A stretch of DNA of 64,000 nucleotides from Fructobacillus parabroussonetiae. GTDB lineage: Bacteria; Bacillota; Bacilli; Lactobacillales; Lactobacillaceae. The notes under the pieces are model-generated. The model was not told where the DNA came from and did no database searches. It was given only the letters and a program-made list of their open reading frames with translations. This document shows, piece by piece, positions 26,598-36,511 of this stretch. The stretch covers positions 1 to 64,000 of the forward strand of contig NZ_JAAMFL010000006.1 in NCBI RefSeq assembly GCF_018437265.1, in the 5' to 3' direction. Position numbers and translations under genes: made by a program. The number at the start of each line of letters is the position of its first letter. The stretch's first letter is position 1.

Positions 26598-28022
26598 TTA
26601 TTGATAGAATTGCAGCCAATTCTTTCGGAAACCATTGTCGTCTAACTGCTCGACCATTTCCTTATTCGTTAGCGGCACATTCTTTTCCGAGGAACTAACC
26701 CCCGAGAGATAAGAGGACTTCAGGTTTGGCGCAACCGACACGACGACATCATCGTCACTCAGTGACTGGCTATTGTAGCGCTTCACCTTAGCAAAGGTAA
26801 CCGACCCCTTGGCGCTTTTTTTCAACCAGTACGTCCGCTTCTCCTTCGTGATTAGCTGGACCTGACCACCCTTCGCCCAGGCATTTTTCGTCACCTTTTG
26901 CCCGGCTAGACTTTGACCCGCTTCGACCGTCTGGTTCCGGTAATTATCCAAGACCTGGTTCACTGCATCCAAGGTGACTTGATAACGTTCCTTTGAGTCG
27001 GTATATTTACCAGCTCCGGAGACAACCGTAATAAACTCGTGTCCGTCTTGATCCTTCACCAGACCCGTCAAGCCACCACCACTCTTTGGCGTTGACCCGG
27101 TTTTTAAACCTTCAATGGTCAGGTTCTTCGGGTTGTTCAGCTGTCCCTTAATTTCTTGGTCGAACTTTCCACCTTCCGTCAGCTTAATCTTGGTAGCGGT
27201 CTCGTCACCGTTGGGGCTGTAAACAAGGCCACGCTTCTCGTAATAGCCCTTTACATCCGGATAATCCTTGATGATTTGATAGGCCAGCATGGCCAAATCC
27301 GTTGGCGTTGCCTTATTCTCAGCCGTCTTCTTTGCGGACTTAACCTGGTAATCAAAGGCGTCGTCATTAACCTGACCGGCCGCGTTATACCAAACCGTGT
27401 CCTTCAAGCCCAGCTTCTTCGACCAACGTTCAAGAAATTCCTGCTGTGTTTCGGATTTTTTCTTGGCAAAGTCGGCCAAGGCCAAGGAGGCATCGTTGGC
27501 CGAAGTCGTAAACATTGCGGTAAAGAGTTCTTTAATCGTCAGGGTTTGACCGGCGTGAATGTCCAAATGGGCATACATGGCCGTATCTTTTTCGGACCAA
27601 TCAGAAGACTTACTAATGGTAACCGGCGTCGTCCACTGGTAGTCCCCATTATCAATCCCCTGCAAAATCGCATAGGCCGTTAACATCTTACTTTGCGAGG
27701 CAATGCCGATTTGTTGGTCGGGGTTCTTTTGTCCCAGCACTTGACCCGTATTGGCATCAATCACTAAGGCGCTACGGGCCTTCACCGATAAAGTCATGGC
27801 CGAACCATCGAGCGGCTTGCCAGAAGCTTGAATCTGATCGCGGTTTGCATAGAAAGCCAAGCCAAAAAAGCCGCTGGTTCCAAGAACTAAGATAGCCAGC
27901 AAGGTCCAAATCATAATACGCAAAAAGAGTGGGCGCTTTTTCTTTTCCTTGACCGAGGTATAGGCCGGTCGAAAGGTCATTTGAAAGGTTGCTTTTCGTT
28001 TAAAAGGATTTTTTAAATGCAT
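26598..28022 (-). CDS. dacA: Serine-type D-Ala-D-Ala carboxypeptidase (PBP5/DacA type)
   Basis: A 474-residue low-molecular-weight penicillin-binding protein that trims the terminal D-Ala of peptidoglycan stem peptides. A basic N-terminus and one membrane helix (residues 31-58) place it outside the membrane, anchored at the N-terminus. The three active-site motifs are Ser109-Gln-Ser-Lys112 (SxxK), Ser174-Ala-Asn (SxN) and LKTGSTPKSGGG near residue 310 (KTG). The last 90 residues form the usual C-terminal domain. It begins 23 bases after upp and is probably cotranscribed with it. Confidence 0.92.
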   Translation of the reverse strand: MHLKNPFKRKATFQMTFRPAYTSVKEKKKRPLFLRIMIWTLLAILVLGTSGFFGLAFYANRDQIQASGKPLDGSAMTLSVKARSALVIDANTGQVLGQKNPDQQIGIASQSKMLTAYAILQGIDNGDYQWTTPVTISKSSDWSEKDTAMYAHLDIHAGQTLTIKELFTAMFTTSANDASLALADFAKKKSETQQEFLERWSKKLGLKDTVWYNAAGQVNDDAFDYQVKSAKKTAENKATPTDLAMLAYQIIKDYPDVKGYYEKRGLVYSPNGDETATKIKLTEGGKFDQEIKGQLNNPKNLTIEGLKTGSTPKSGGGLTGLVKDQDGHEFITVVSGAGKYTDSKERYQVTLDAVNQVLDNYRNQTVEAGQSLAGQKVTKNAWAKGGQVQLITKEKRTYWLKKSAKGSVTFAKVKRYNSQSLSDDDVVVSVAPNLKSSYLSGVSSSEKNVPLTNKEMVEQLDDNGFRKNWLQFYQ

Positions 28023-28045
28023 GATTCAATCCTGCTCCGCCATTT

Positions 28046-28675
28046 TTAATGTGTACCAAAGAGTCGATCACCGGCATCGCCCAATCCAGGAACAATGTAG
28101 CCATCGTCGTTTAGGCCTTCGTCAATTGCCGCCGTCACAATCGTCACGTCTGGGTGAGCTTCCTGGACTGCTTTTATTCCTTCAGGAGCCGAAACCAGCG
28201 TAATCAACTTAATCTGTGTTGCGCCACGTAACTTCAAAGCTGAAATGGCATCCTTGGCTGAGCCACCAGTCGCTAACATTGGATCAACTAACAACACTTC
28301 TCGCTGTGCGATATCGTCGGGTAACTTAACAAAATATTCGACCGGCTCCAAAGTTTCTTCATCACGGTACATGCCGATGTGTCCGACTTTGGCAGCGGGG
28401 ATCAACTGTAAAATGCCATCGACCATACCAAGCCCAGCACGTAAAATCGGCACCACTGCCAACTTTTTACCGGCCAAAGAAGCCGCCTTTGTTTCTTGAA
28501 CCGGCGTTTTAACCGGAACGGTCTCAAGTGGCAAATCAGCCGAAGCTTCGTAGGTCAATAACATGGCCAACTCATCAACGAGGGCCCGAAAATCTTTCGT
28601 GCCAACTGCTTCGTTTCGAATCATGGTCAACTTATGTTGAACCAGTGGGTGCTTCACTTCAATCACTTCAGCCAT
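28046..28675 (-). CDS. upp: Uracil phosphoribosyltransferase
   Basis: A 209-residue enzyme making UMP from uracil and PRPP. The PRPP-binding loop is [17 protein letters not shown] near residue 130. [12 protein letters not shown] and the C-terminal [14 protein letters not shown] are typical of Upp. The start at 28675 has GGAGG with 5 bases spacing; an in-frame ATG at 28687 lies upstream of that site. Confidence 0.96.
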   Translation of the reverse strand: MAEVIEVKHPLVQHKLTMIRNEAVGTKDFRALVDELAMLLTYEASADLPLETVPVKTPVQETKAASLAGKKLAVVPILRAGLGMVDGILQLIPAAKVGHIGMYRDEETLEPVEYFVKLPDDIAQREVLLVDPMLATGGSAKDAISALKLRGATQIKLITLVSAPEGIKAVQEAHPDVTIVTAAIDEGLNDDGYIVPGLGDAGDRLFGTH

Positions 28676-28789
28676 TTGATCCTCCAAGACTCATTTTTAA
28701 TAAGTGTACCAGAATTTGATGACAAAGCGGGGTCAATTGCCTTAAAAAAGGGTTAAGAAAGGTTAAAAAAGCCTTTATTTAATCTTCAA

Positions 28790-28818
28790 TTGTCTTCAAT
28801 CCCCTTCTCCGTTATAAT
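28790..28818 (+). promoter_or_regulatory. Promoter of tRNA-Arg
   Basis: TTGTCT (28790-28795), 17-base spacer, TATAAT (28813-28818), directly upstream of the tRNA. Confidence 0.85.
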
Positions 28819-28830
28819 GAAAGGTGCTTT

Positions 28831-28903
<73 letters not shown>

Positions 28904-28953
28904 TATGATAACACTGGTATATCAACGCTTGTACGGGTTGTGTAGCAAGGTAA

Positions 28954-28992
28954 CAAAAAAAGTCGTCCGGAAATTTTCCGGACGACTTTTTA
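28954..28992. terminator. Terminator shared by tRNA-Arg and the ECF S-component gene
   Basis: AAAAAAAGTCGTCCGGAAA and TTTCCGGACGACTTTTT arms form a long perfect hairpin with T-runs on both strands. Confidence 0.93.
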
Positions 28993-29595
28993 TTTCATCA
29001 ATTTTTGAAAACGACGCTGCAAGACTGGGCCAATGGCCGCCACCAAGACACCGTTCATAACAAACTCAAAGAAGAAATTAAAGGCCAAGATCGCCACTAA
29101 CCAGAAAAAGAGGTTTTCCTTTGGAATGCCATAGCCATGATAGGGCAAAAAGGTCAACGACAGCCAGGTCAGCACAATCACGATGGCCGTGTTAATAAAG
29201 GCTGACAGGCCGCCTAAGGTAAAAAGGAACCAGACGGGCTTCAATTGATTTTTAAAGAAACGCTGCGCCAAGTACCCAATCACAAGGCCCACCAGAATCC
29301 TGGGAATAAAGGCCACAAAGGGATTTGAAAACAAAAGGGCGCCGAAGGTTCCCGGGTGTAAAATCGCCCGAATCCAAGAATAGAAGGCCCAGAAAAAAGC
29401 GACAACAAAGCCGGACTTCGGCCCTAAAGTAATCGCGGCCAAGGCGGCGGTCGCCGGTAAAATCACGGCAGATGCACCGACGACAACGGCTCCCAAAGGC
29501 ACGTATCCTAAGAAAGGAACCGCCGACTGCAAGAGGATGATAGCGACAAACAGCGTCTGGGCCACAAAAAGTTGTGTGTTTTTCTTTGTTTTCAT
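28990..29595 (-). CDS. ECF transporter substrate-binding (S) component
   Basis: A 201-residue integral membrane protein with six hydrophobic segments, the size of an energy-coupling-factor S component. SAVPFLGYVPLGAVVV in the first part and NPFVAFIPRILVGLVIGY in the middle follow the usual S-component pattern. These bind a vitamin or similar micronutrient and borrow a shared EcfA-A'-T module, which is not in this window. A pantothenate-type (PanT) assignment is possible but not proven. The start at 29595 has AGGAG upstream; the longer frame to 29655 runs through the promoter. Confidence 0.82.
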   Translation of the reverse strand: MKTKKNTQLFVAQTLFVAIILLQSAVPFLGYVPLGAVVVGASAVILPATAALAAITLGPKSGFVVAFFWAFYSWIRAILHPGTFGALLFSNPFVAFIPRILVGLVIGYLAQRFFKNQLKPVWFLFTLGGLSAFINTAIVIVLTWLSLTFLPYHGYGIPKENLFFWLVAILAFNFFFEFVMNGVLVAAIGPVLQRRFQKLMK

Positions 29596-29623
29596 CTTGG
29601 TTCTCCTAAGCACTAATGTTACG

Positions 29624-29652
29624 AGTATAGCGGGTAGAAAAAAAGCTGTCAA
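29624..29652 (-). promoter_or_regulatory. Promoter of the ECF S-component gene
   Basis: TTGACA (29652-29647), 17-base spacer, TATACT (29629-29624) on the minus strand, 28 bases before the start codon. Very close to consensus. Confidence 0.85.
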
Positions 29653-29691
29653 CAACCCCCTTCCAGGTTCCAGACAACTTTGATCATTTAC

Positions 29692-30555
29692 TTAAAATTC
29701 CAAGAGCAGCCGATTCAACCGTGGTGCGTAGATATCACCAAAGCGCACAAAGTGCATCAAAATGTAATAGAATTCGTACCACTTAAAGCGTTCCTGATAG
29801 CCTTCTTCCAACGGATAGGCCGCTTGGTAGGCCTGGTAAAAGTCATCGTTAAAGCCTGGAAAGACCGAGGAAACGGCCAAATCGTATTCGCGATCACCAT
29901 AGAAGGCATTGGGGTCGATAAAGACCGGTTGTCCCTTCTCATCAAACATGAAGTTTCCAGCCCAAAAATCGCCATGGAGCATGGATGGCTTGACATTCTT
30001 AGCATGCTCATCGTTTAAGATGGCCTTTTTCAAGTTCTCGTAATGATCACCACGTTGCGTCAGCCAAAAGCCCTTTTTAATGGCTTGTTTCATTAACGGT
30101 TCTAGCCGTTGATTGACAAAGAACGTTGCCCAAGAATCCGACCAAGAATTATCCTTTGGAACAAAATCAGAATGATTGGATAAATCAAAGCCGAATCGAT
30201 CATTGCTTGCCTGGTGCAAAACGGCTAAAGCACGGCCGAGATTGCCCTGATTACTTGGCCCTGACTTGACCCATGACAAAAGTAAGTAAGCAAAGCCCTG
30301 TGTCGCCCCTTGCTTCATTACTTTTGGCACCGTCACGTACTGACCAAGCGCCTTCAGCGAGGCCACTTCGGAATCAAAAAAGTGCTGATCGTGATCGGGT
30401 TGGACTTTTAAAAAGTAGCGTTGTGTACCTGAGTAAAGTGAAAAGGCCAGATTCACATCGCCACCTGAAACGGGTTTTAAGTCATGTGGGTCTTGTAGAT
30501 TTAACCGGCTCAAAAAATCAGGACCAATCACTTGTGCATTTGCTGAAGACAGCAT
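29692..30555 (-). CDS. Fructosamine kinase family protein
   Basis: A 287-residue kinase of the fructosamine/ketosamine-3-kinase (FN3K) family, which phosphorylates sugar-amine adducts so that proteins or amino acids are deglycated. Lys in RYFLKVQ binds ATP. SMLHGDFWAGNFMFD is the catalytic HGD-N loop, and VFIDPNAFYGDREYDLA the metal-binding Asp. Length fits the family (about 285-300). The start at 30555 has AGGAGG 7 bases upstream. A 37-codon leader ORF and a terminator-like hairpin lie directly upstream, so attenuation is possible. Confidence 0.9.
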   Translation of the reverse strand: MLSSANAQVIGPDFLSRLNLQDPHDLKPVSGGDVNLAFSLYSGTQRYFLKVQPDHDQHFFDSEVASLKALGQYVTVPKVMKQGATQGFAYLLLSWVKSGPSNQGNLGRALAVLHQASNDRFGFDLSNHSDFVPKDNSWSDSWATFFVNQRLEPLMKQAIKKGFWLTQRGDHYENLKKAILNDEHAKNVKPSMLHGDFWAGNFMFDEKGQPVFIDPNAFYGDREYDLAVSSVFPGFNDDFYQAYQAAYPLEEGYQERFKWYEFYYILMHFVRFGDIYAPRLNRLLLEF

Positions 30556-30566
30556 GGAAATACCTC

Positions 30567-30680
30567 CTATAACAAATAAAAAAAAGCCCCCGTATTCGAT
30601 ACGGAAGCTGTTTTTGAGCAAATAAGGGCCTTAGCATTGGTCAGTTCATCAAGAATTGATTGGACAAGATCGTAATACAT
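30567..30680 (-). CDS. Possible leader peptide ORF (37 codons) before the fructosamine kinase gene
   Basis: ATG at 30680, preceded by AGAGG with 4 bases spacing, opens a 37-codon frame beginning MYYDLVQSIL. It ends with TAG at 30567-30569, whose bases merge with the AGGAGG of the kinase gene. The second half of the ORF runs through the terminator hairpin at 30583. This is the geometry of a leader peptide controlling a terminator, or of translational coupling. I know no homologue and the ORF may be fortuitous. Confidence 0.4.
   Translation of the reverse strand: MYYDLVQSILDELTNAKALICSKTASVSNTGAFFYLL
30583..30613 (-). terminator. Terminator-like hairpin in the leader of the fructosamine kinase gene
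   Basis: Minus-strand AGCTTCCGTAT-CGA-ATACGGGGGCT followed by TTTTTTTT. It ends about 28 bases before the kinase start, so transcripts from further upstream would have to read through it. No convincing promoter is seen between it and the kinase gene. Confidence 0.65.
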
Positions 30681-30742
30681 AAAGCCTCTTTTCTTTAACT
30701 CCACTCTACCACAGATTGGAAGGAGACGGAAAGCTTTTCACT

Positions 30743-30776
30743 AAAAAAGGATTGATCGGCTAATCAATCCTTTCAT
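30743..30776 (-). terminator. Terminator after the nicotinamide phosphoribosyltransferase gene
   Basis: AAAGGATTGAT-TAGCCG-ATCAATCCTTTTTT hairpin on the minus strand, starting next to the stop codon at 30777. Confidence 0.88.
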
Positions 30777-32195
30777 TTAACCATTCACGTGACCAAGATT
30801 GGCCTTTTCTTTTAAGTGCCGCTCAGCTCGTTCCAGCACGTCATCGATGGCAACCGTTTGAATTTGGCCGTCCTCGTAGACGGTTTGGAGCAGGTCCTTT
30901 CCTGGCTGACTCTGTGGGACCGTCTGCAACTGACCCGAATCATCCACAATGACTTTTAATAAGCCGGCTTTAGAAGCTTTAGTCAAATCAGTCTTGGGCT
31001 GTTTTTTAATGGCCAAGTCTTCCCCATCCACCGTGTGCGCATAGGCAGCCTTAATGGCGAAGCGCTCAGTATCACGGGTGAAGCCTTCCTGCAACAAACC
31101 GCCGCCGGACCCAACGACAAGGTTATCGGTTGACCAGCCCTTTTCAATCAGCGCTTCGTATAGCTTAATGATGGTATCGGCTTTCATGCCATCGCCTTGA
31201 ATCAACCCGACGTTGTGCTTCAAGACTTTATAACCCTTTTCGTTTACTTCCGTACCAAAAATATCCGCTAGGATATCCAAAACAGCCAAGTCCATCGTAA
31301 TCGGATCACCTGAGTCAGGACGCAAAACAACCCGCCCTGGACGCTTCTTGATACGGTCAACCATGGCAGCTGACCCCACGACCTCGCGAACAAAGTGGAA
31401 AGTGTCGTAGGAATCAATCACAATCGATACGGGTGCATCATCCGGCGTGCGATCCAATTGGGCGTTTAAGTAATCAAATTCACCCTGACCTGAACCATAG
31501 GCGGTGGCAACGGAATGCTCCGTTGCCCAAATGGACTGGGCACGACCGGCACGGCCATAGACTTGTTCAAAGTAGTTCGAAGCGGCTAAATTATCCGATC
31601 CACGGAAGTGGAGCAAATGCGCTGCCCCACCACGCTGGCCGGACTGCAGCGAGGTTGCCCCCCGCAAACCAAAGTCGTTCACCATTAATGGCAGTAAGTC
31701 GACATTCCCGGTTTTTTCAACCAAGGGCAGCAAACGTTTCTTGATATAAAGTGAGTTTGTCGCAATGGTCGTTGGATACCAGACGTGCATCAGCATCACT
31801 TCCAAGGCATTTAACGAGGTCGCAAACCAATCGGCTGTCGACTCAATGGTAAACAAAGCCGTTCCCGTTGGCACTTCTAGTCCTTCCGGCAAAGCTTTAA
31901 TGCGCACCGGGAAATACCCGAGGTCACGAACCTTTTCCCAAACGGGTCGATTAAAGTAGGTCTTCGTCCCAAAGGTTTCCTCGGCAACTTTTTCGGCTTC
32001 ATCGATCATTTCCGTCGTCACTTTGGTTTGGAAGTAATCGTGTAAAATCATCGACAAACCGAACCAGGAAATGGTTGGGTAGAGGCCGCCCACACGGGCC
32101 TCTCCGTATGAATACAGCTTGTTAATGTTTTGTGGATACTGCAAGTGGTGCGTCAACTTATAGGCGTCCGTTGCAAGAATCAAATTCATCGGCAT
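30777..32195 (-). CDS. nadV: Nicotinamide phosphoribosyltransferase (NadV/NAMPT type)
   Basis: A 472-residue enzyme of the NAMPT/NadV type, making NMN from nicotinamide and PRPP for NAD salvage. Motifs: TDAYKLTHHLQYP near the start, NDFGLRGATS, GGAAHLLHFRGSD, VIDSYDTFHF, VLRPDSGDP and GLIQGDGM. The active-site His follows SIWATEHSVA. I choose the ATG at 32195 (GGAG 6 bases upstream); an ATG at 32234 has a poor site. The length agrees with the family. Confidence 0.88.
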   Translation of the reverse strand: MPMNLILATDAYKLTHHLQYPQNINKLYSYGEARVGGLYPTISWFGLSMILHDYFQTKVTTEMIDEAEKVAEETFGTKTYFNRPVWEKVRDLGYFPVRIKALPEGLEVPTGTALFTIESTADWFATSLNALEVMLMHVWYPTTIATNSLYIKKRLLPLVEKTGNVDLLPLMVNDFGLRGATSLQSGQRGGAAHLLHFRGSDNLAASNYFEQVYGRAGRAQSIWATEHSVATAYGSGQGEFDYLNAQLDRTPDDAPVSIVIDSYDTFHFVREVVGSAAMVDRIKKRPGRVVLRPDSGDPITMDLAVLDILADIFGTEVNEKGYKVLKHNVGLIQGDGMKADTIIKLYEALIEKGWSTDNLVVGSGGGLLQEGFTRDTERFAIKAAYAHTVDGEDLAIKKQPKTDLTKASKAGLLKVIVDDSGQLQTVPQSQPGKDLLQTVYEDGQIQTVAIDDVLERAERHLKEKANLGHVNG

Positions 32196-32291
32196 GGCTT
32201 TCTCCAGCAATTGATTAAAAATACTCATCCCCAAGCCAAAAACATTGGGGAAACATTGCTTTCATTATAACGAAGTCCCCTTCAAAATGCG

Positions 32292-32332
32292 AAAAAAAAG
32301 CGCCGAAACATCGGGTTCGGCGCGACTTTTTA
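32292..32332 (-). terminator. Terminator after the DedA gene
   Basis: AGTCGCGCCGAA and TTCGGCGCTTTTTTTT arms on the minus strand around a short loop, overlapping the DedA stop. Confidence 0.85.
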
Positions 32333-32986
32333 CTTCTTTTTCTTATTCAAAATCGATTTTGCAACGGCAATAATCGAAGGCAGCAAGGTCACAAAGACAA
32401 TGCCCAGAATAATGGCTGAGAAATGTTCCGCGACAAAGGGAATGTTACCGAACAAGGCACCCGCCCCGGTCATCAAGAATGACCAAGAGAAGGCAGCAAT
32501 GACAGTGTATTCCACGAAGCGGCGGAATGAGAAAGCGGATAGTCCGGCCACGAAGGGGACGAACGTTCGAATAATGGGTACGTAACGCCCCATGATGACG
32601 GCTAAGCCACCATGCTTTTGAAAGAAGGCGTCGGCTTCCTCAATGTTTTTCGGCTTAATCAAAGTCGAAAAAGGCTTTTTATCAAGAAGCGCTCGACCAC
32701 CCTCCCGGGCAATCAAGTAATTCATCGTGTCACCCAGAACAGCGGCGACAAAGAAAGCAAGCATGAAGAGCCAATGGTTCAAGCCAGCCGCTTGACCGGC
32801 CGGTGTCATCGAGATGGCCCCCGCTGCAAAAAGCAAGGAGTCACCAGGCAAGAAAGGCAAAACCACAGCCCCGGTCTCAATCAAGATAATGGCAAACAAA
32901 ATCAAGTAGGTCCATGGGCCAAAGTGTTGTACTAAGCTTGCAATATGGTCATCAATATGCAAAATAAAGTTGATCAAAAAAGACAT
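32330..32986 (-). CDS. DedA family membrane protein
   Basis: A 218-residue DedA/SNARE-associated-domain protein with four to five hydrophobic segments. VVLPFLPGDSLLFAAG, the GRYVPIIRTFVPFVAGLS segment with its conserved Arg residues, and F-R-x-F after it are typical. DedA proteins are now seen as lipid flippases/scramblases, for example of undecaprenyl phosphate or phosphatidylethanolamine; the substrate here is unknown. The gene lies between nadV and an amino acid permease. Confidence 0.9.
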   Translation of the reverse strand: MSFLINFILHIDDHIASLVQHFGPWTYLILFAIILIETGAVVLPFLPGDSLLFAAGAISMTPAGQAAGLNHWLFMLAFFVAAVLGDTMNYLIAREGGRALLDKKPFSTLIKPKNIEEADAFFQKHGGLAVIMGRYVPIIRTFVPFVAGLSAFSFRRFVEYTVIAAFSWSFLMTGAGALFGNIPFVAEHFSAIILGIVFVTLLPSIIAVAKSILNKKKK

Positions 32987-33044
32987 CCAAAGTCTCCATT
33001 CCAGTTTTCAAACATTATAAAATTTCTAGATTAAATGAAAGTGC

Positions 33045-34424
33045 TTACTGCTGTGACAAGGCTTCTTTTGGTTGGAAGTATGAAATCGTACCAAAGACAA
33101 TCAGCCAAACCGTGGCACCGATTGCCGGTACAACGGTTGAATCGTTGAAGAAAAGCGTAATGTACACAAAGATAAAGAAGAGCACTGCCAAGGGCACGAA
33201 GAACTTTGGTGCCTTCAACAAGAAGCCATCGGCCATGTAACTCGATGACTTGCGGTACTGCCAGTAAGCCCACAAAATCATGATGTAAATCATCAAGAAC
33301 AAATCAGTGGCTGCCGACGTCACGAAGACGAAGGCATCGTTAATGGCTGGGATTGATGAAATCACAGCAGATGACACGGAGATGGCTGATGAGAAGAGCA
33401 AAGCCTTTGCTGGCAATCCGCGCGATGACAATTGCGTGAAGGGTTGCAAGAACTTAGCTCGTGATTCCTTTGCCAAGGAATAGAAGTTACGTGACGTTGA
33501 GAAAAGGATGGAGTTGAATGATGAAGCGGCGGCAGTCAGCACAACAAAGTTGATAATCGCTGCGGCCCCCTTCAAGCCAACCAATTCAAAGACCATAACG
33601 AATGGTGATTGGTGAGCTGGAATTTCCTTCCATGGGTAAATCGTCATGATCACAAAGAGCGCACCCAGGTAGAAGAAGAGCACACGGAATGGAATCTGGT
33701 TAATGGCCTTTGGCAAAATCTTACGTGGATTCTTCGTTTCTGCCACAGTCATTCCGATGAATTCCATTCCAACAAAGGCAAACATAACCATTTGGAAGGC
33801 GTTCACGAAGTTTCCCCAACCATTTGGTACTAAGCTAAAGTGGTTGAAGACGTTTCCAAAGGAAACCGTACCAGCCGATGTCTCAAAGTGACCAAAGGCC
33901 ATAATCAAGCCGGTCACAATCAAGGCCAGGATGGCGATGACTTTAATCATTGAGAACCAGAATTCCATTTCACCAAACAGTGAAACCGCAATCAAGTTCA
34001 CGGCACTCAAGGCAACCAAGAAAATGATTTGAATCAACCATTCCGGCATGCCTGGGAACCAGAATTGAACATACTTTCCAATGGCTGTTAATTCGGCCAT
34101 TCCGAAGAAAATCATGGTCAACCAGTAGGACCAACGGGCAAAGAAACCAGCGCGGTTTCCAAGGTACTTCGTCATGTAGGCGATAAAAGTTGGTTGCGTT
34201 GGGTCTTGATAGAGCATCTCCCCCATGGCACGCATCATGATAAACATCATGGCACCAATAATAGCGTAAACGGCCAAGATACCAGGTCCGACATAGTGAA
34301 TGGAGTTACCAGCCCCCATGAACAAACCAGTACCGATCGTGCCACCAATGGCAATCAACTGCACGTGGCGGTTTTGCAACCCTTTTTCTAGTTGCGGTTC
34401 TTCGATGTTTTGCTTTTCTGACAT
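33045..34424 (-). CDS. Amino acid permease, APC superfamily (AAT-like)
   Basis: A 459-residue transporter with about twelve membrane segments. IAIGGTIGTGLFMGAGNSI in the first helix is the APC signature, and VGMEFIGMTVAETKNPRKILPKAI the central one. This pattern belongs to the amino acid transporter (AAT/GABA permease-like) branch; the amino acid carried cannot be told. AAAGGAAG precedes the ATG at 34424; the frame is open to 34478 with no site. It lies downstream of thrS. Confidence 0.9.
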   Translation of the reverse strand: MSEKQNIEEPQLEKGLQNRHVQLIAIGGTIGTGLFMGAGNSIHYVGPGILAVYAIIGAMMFIMMRAMGEMLYQDPTQPTFIAYMTKYLGNRAGFFARWSYWLTMIFFGMAELTAIGKYVQFWFPGMPEWLIQIIFLVALSAVNLIAVSLFGEMEFWFSMIKVIAILALIVTGLIMAFGHFETSAGTVSFGNVFNHFSLVPNGWGNFVNAFQMVMFAFVGMEFIGMTVAETKNPRKILPKAINQIPFRVLFFYLGALFVIMTIYPWKEIPAHQSPFVMVFELVGLKGAAAIINFVVLTAAASSFNSILFSTSRNFYSLAKESRAKFLQPFTQLSSRGLPAKALLFSSAISVSSAVISSIPAINDAFVFVTSAATDLFLMIYIMILWAYWQYRKSSSYMADGFLLKAPKFFVPLAVLFFIFVYITLFFNDSTVVPAIGATVWLIVFGTISYFQPKEALSQQ

Positions 34425-34449
34425 CGTTCTTCCTTTCAAACAAACACAG

Positions 34450-34476
34450 AAGAAGACACCGAAACGGTGTCCTCTC
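34450..34476 (-). terminator. Probable terminator after thrS
   Basis: GGACACCG-TTT-CGGTGTC hairpin on the minus strand followed by a pyrimidine-rich TTCTTCT tail, 10 bases after the thrS stop. The T-run is poor, so some read-through into the permease gene is possible. Confidence 0.5.
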
Positions 34477-34485
34477 ATTTATTTC

Positions 34486-36450
34486 TTATGCTTTTTCATC
34501 CGGACGAGAATAACGTGCTACGTCCTTTTCAACTAATTGCTTAAAGTCAGCCGCAGACATTGATTCCGTGTCCTGTGAGCCGTAACGACGGACCGTCACC
34601 GTTCCGTTGTCTTGCTCCTGGTCACCAAGTACCAGCGTGTATGGAATCTTCTTGGTCTGCGCATCGCGGATCAAGTAGCCCATCTTTGCCGAACGGGTGT
34701 CGACGTTGGCACGCAGGCCAGCCTTGGCCAAGGACTTTTGAATCTTCTTGGCATAGTCCCCGTGTGCTTCGACGTTGACTGGAATGATTTGTACTTGCAT
34801 TGGTGCTAACCAAGTTGGGAAAGCACCCTTGTACATTTCAATCAGGTAAGCCGTAAAACGTTCCATGGTACCAACGATTCCACGGTGCAACATCACTGGA
34901 CGGTGGTTATCTTGACCGTCTTCACCAACATAAGTCAGGTTAAAGCGTTCAGGCAACAAGAAGTCCAACTGAATCGTTGACAACGTTTCTTCGCCACCAA
35001 GGGCCGTCTTCGTTTGCACATCCAACTTTGGACCATAGAAGGCCGCTTCACCAGGTGCTTCGAAGTAATCCAAGCCCATGTCGTCCATGGCACGCTTCAA
35101 CTGTGCCTGGGACTTTTCCCACATTTCGTCATCATCGAAGTACTTTTGCGTATTTTCGGGATCACGATAGGACAATCGGAAGCGGTAGTCCGTGATGTTA
35201 AAGTCTTCATAGACTTCCATCATCATGGCCAAGATTGACTTGAATTCGTCTTCCAACTGTTCTTGGGCAACGAAGGTGTGGCCATCGTTCAAAGTCATTT
35301 CACGAACACGAGACAAACCAGTCAAGGCTCCGGACTTTTCATAACGGTGCATCATCCCCAATTCGGCCACACGCATTGGCAAGTCACGGTATGAACGTGG
35401 CTTGTGCTGGTAAACCGAGATATGGGAAGGACAGTTCATTGGGCGCAATTCAAGGAATTCGCCATCGCCCATATCCATTGGTGGGAACATGTCCTCACGG
35501 TAGTGATCCCAGTGGCCAGAAGTCTTATAGAGGTTCAAGTTCGACAAAACTGGCGTGTACACATGCAAGTAATCGTTGGCCAATTCCTTATCAACGATGT
35601 AACGTTCCACTTGGCGACGAATGGTTGCCCCATTTGGCAACCAAACGGGCAAGCCGGAGCCGACTTTTTGGCTAGTAAAGAACAGATCCAAGTCACGACC
35701 GATGTTTCGGTGATCACGTTCCTTCGCTTCCGCGCGACGCTTCAAATCTTCTTCCAAGTCTTCTGCATTCCAGAAAGCCGTTCCGTAAATTCGTTGCATC
35801 ACGGCTTTGTCGGAATCGCCGCGCCAGTAGGAACCGGCAACAGAAACCAACTTAAAGTGCTTAATCCAACCAGTTGATGGCACCAAACCACCGCGGTCCA
35901 ACTCAACGTGTTCGCCTTGAACGGCAACCGTAATCTTTTCGCCGGCCGGCAAGTCGTTGATTAATTCGACCTTGTAAGGATCATCCTGGAACATGTCCAA
36001 GGCTTCATCCTTTGAAATTTCGTGCGACAGGATTGGCAAGTCTTCCTTGACAATCTTTTTCATCATCGCTTCGATTTCAGGAAAGTCATCAACGGATACT
36101 TGGTTACCAGCCCCATTATCCGTATCGTAATAGAAGCCATTTTCAATGGCAGGACCCACACCAAAGTGCATCTTTTCAAACTTTGGCAGACGACGAAGTG
36201 CCTGGGCTAACAGGTGAGCGGTTGAATGGCGAAGAATTTTCAATCCTTCCTCATCGCTTTTGGTAATCAACGCAAAGTCACCCGACTCGTTCATCGCATC
36301 GTTCATGCCGACATAAGCGCCATTCAACTTTGCTGAAACAGACTTCTTTGCCAATGACTTGGCAATTGATTCCGCCACTTCGATTGGCTTTACCCCTTCG
36401 TTAAAGGACTTTTTTGCCCCATCTGGGAATGTTAAGGTAATTTCTGCCAT
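34486..36450 (-). CDS. thrS: Threonyl-tRNA synthetase
   Basis: A 654-residue class II aminoacyl-tRNA synthetase. Residues 1-62 are the TGS domain ([10 protein letters not shown]). The second additional domain follows, with [14 protein letters not shown] as its zinc-site-like editing motif. The catalytic core shows [26 protein letters not shown] and [12 protein letters not shown]. The anticodon-binding domain starts near residue 545. I choose the start at 36450, upstream of which the frame runs through the T-box leader and is not real. Transcription is controlled by that T-box. Confidence 0.96.
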   Translation of the reverse strand: MAEITLTFPDGAKKSFNEGVKPIEVAESIAKSLAKKSVSAKLNGAYVGMNDAMNESGDFALITKSDEEGLKILRHSTAHLLAQALRRLPKFEKMHFGVGPAIENGFYYDTDNGAGNQVSVDDFPEIEAMMKKIVKEDLPILSHEISKDEALDMFQDDPYKVELINDLPAGEKITVAVQGEHVELDRGGLVPSTGWIKHFKLVSVAGSYWRGDSDKAVMQRIYGTAFWNAEDLEEDLKRRAEAKERDHRNIGRDLDLFFTSQKVGSGLPVWLPNGATIRRQVERYIVDKELANDYLHVYTPVLSNLNLYKTSGHWDHYREDMFPPMDMGDGEFLELRPMNCPSHISVYQHKPRSYRDLPMRVAELGMMHRYEKSGALTGLSRVREMTLNDGHTFVAQEQLEDEFKSILAMMMEVYEDFNITDYRFRLSYRDPENTQKYFDDDEMWEKSQAQLKRAMDDMGLDYFEAPGEAAFYGPKLDVQTKTALGGEETLSTIQLDFLLPERFNLTYVGEDGQDNHRPVMLHRGIVGTMERFTAYLIEMYKGAFPTWLAPMQVQIIPVNVEAHGDYAKKIQKSLAKAGLRANVDTRSAKMGYLIRDAQTKKIPYTLVLGDQEQDNGTVTVRRYGSQDTESMSAADFKQLVEKDVARYSRPDEKA

Positions 36451-36511
36451 TTTTCTGCCTTCTTTCTTTTCTCTCTTGCTGACGGACAACCGCTTCTTTT
36501 TTGGCACCAAG

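Noticed and set aside
28904-28953. Possible second tRNA or small RNA after tRNA-Arg
   Set aside because: No cloverleaf or conserved motif; simply the spacer to the terminator.
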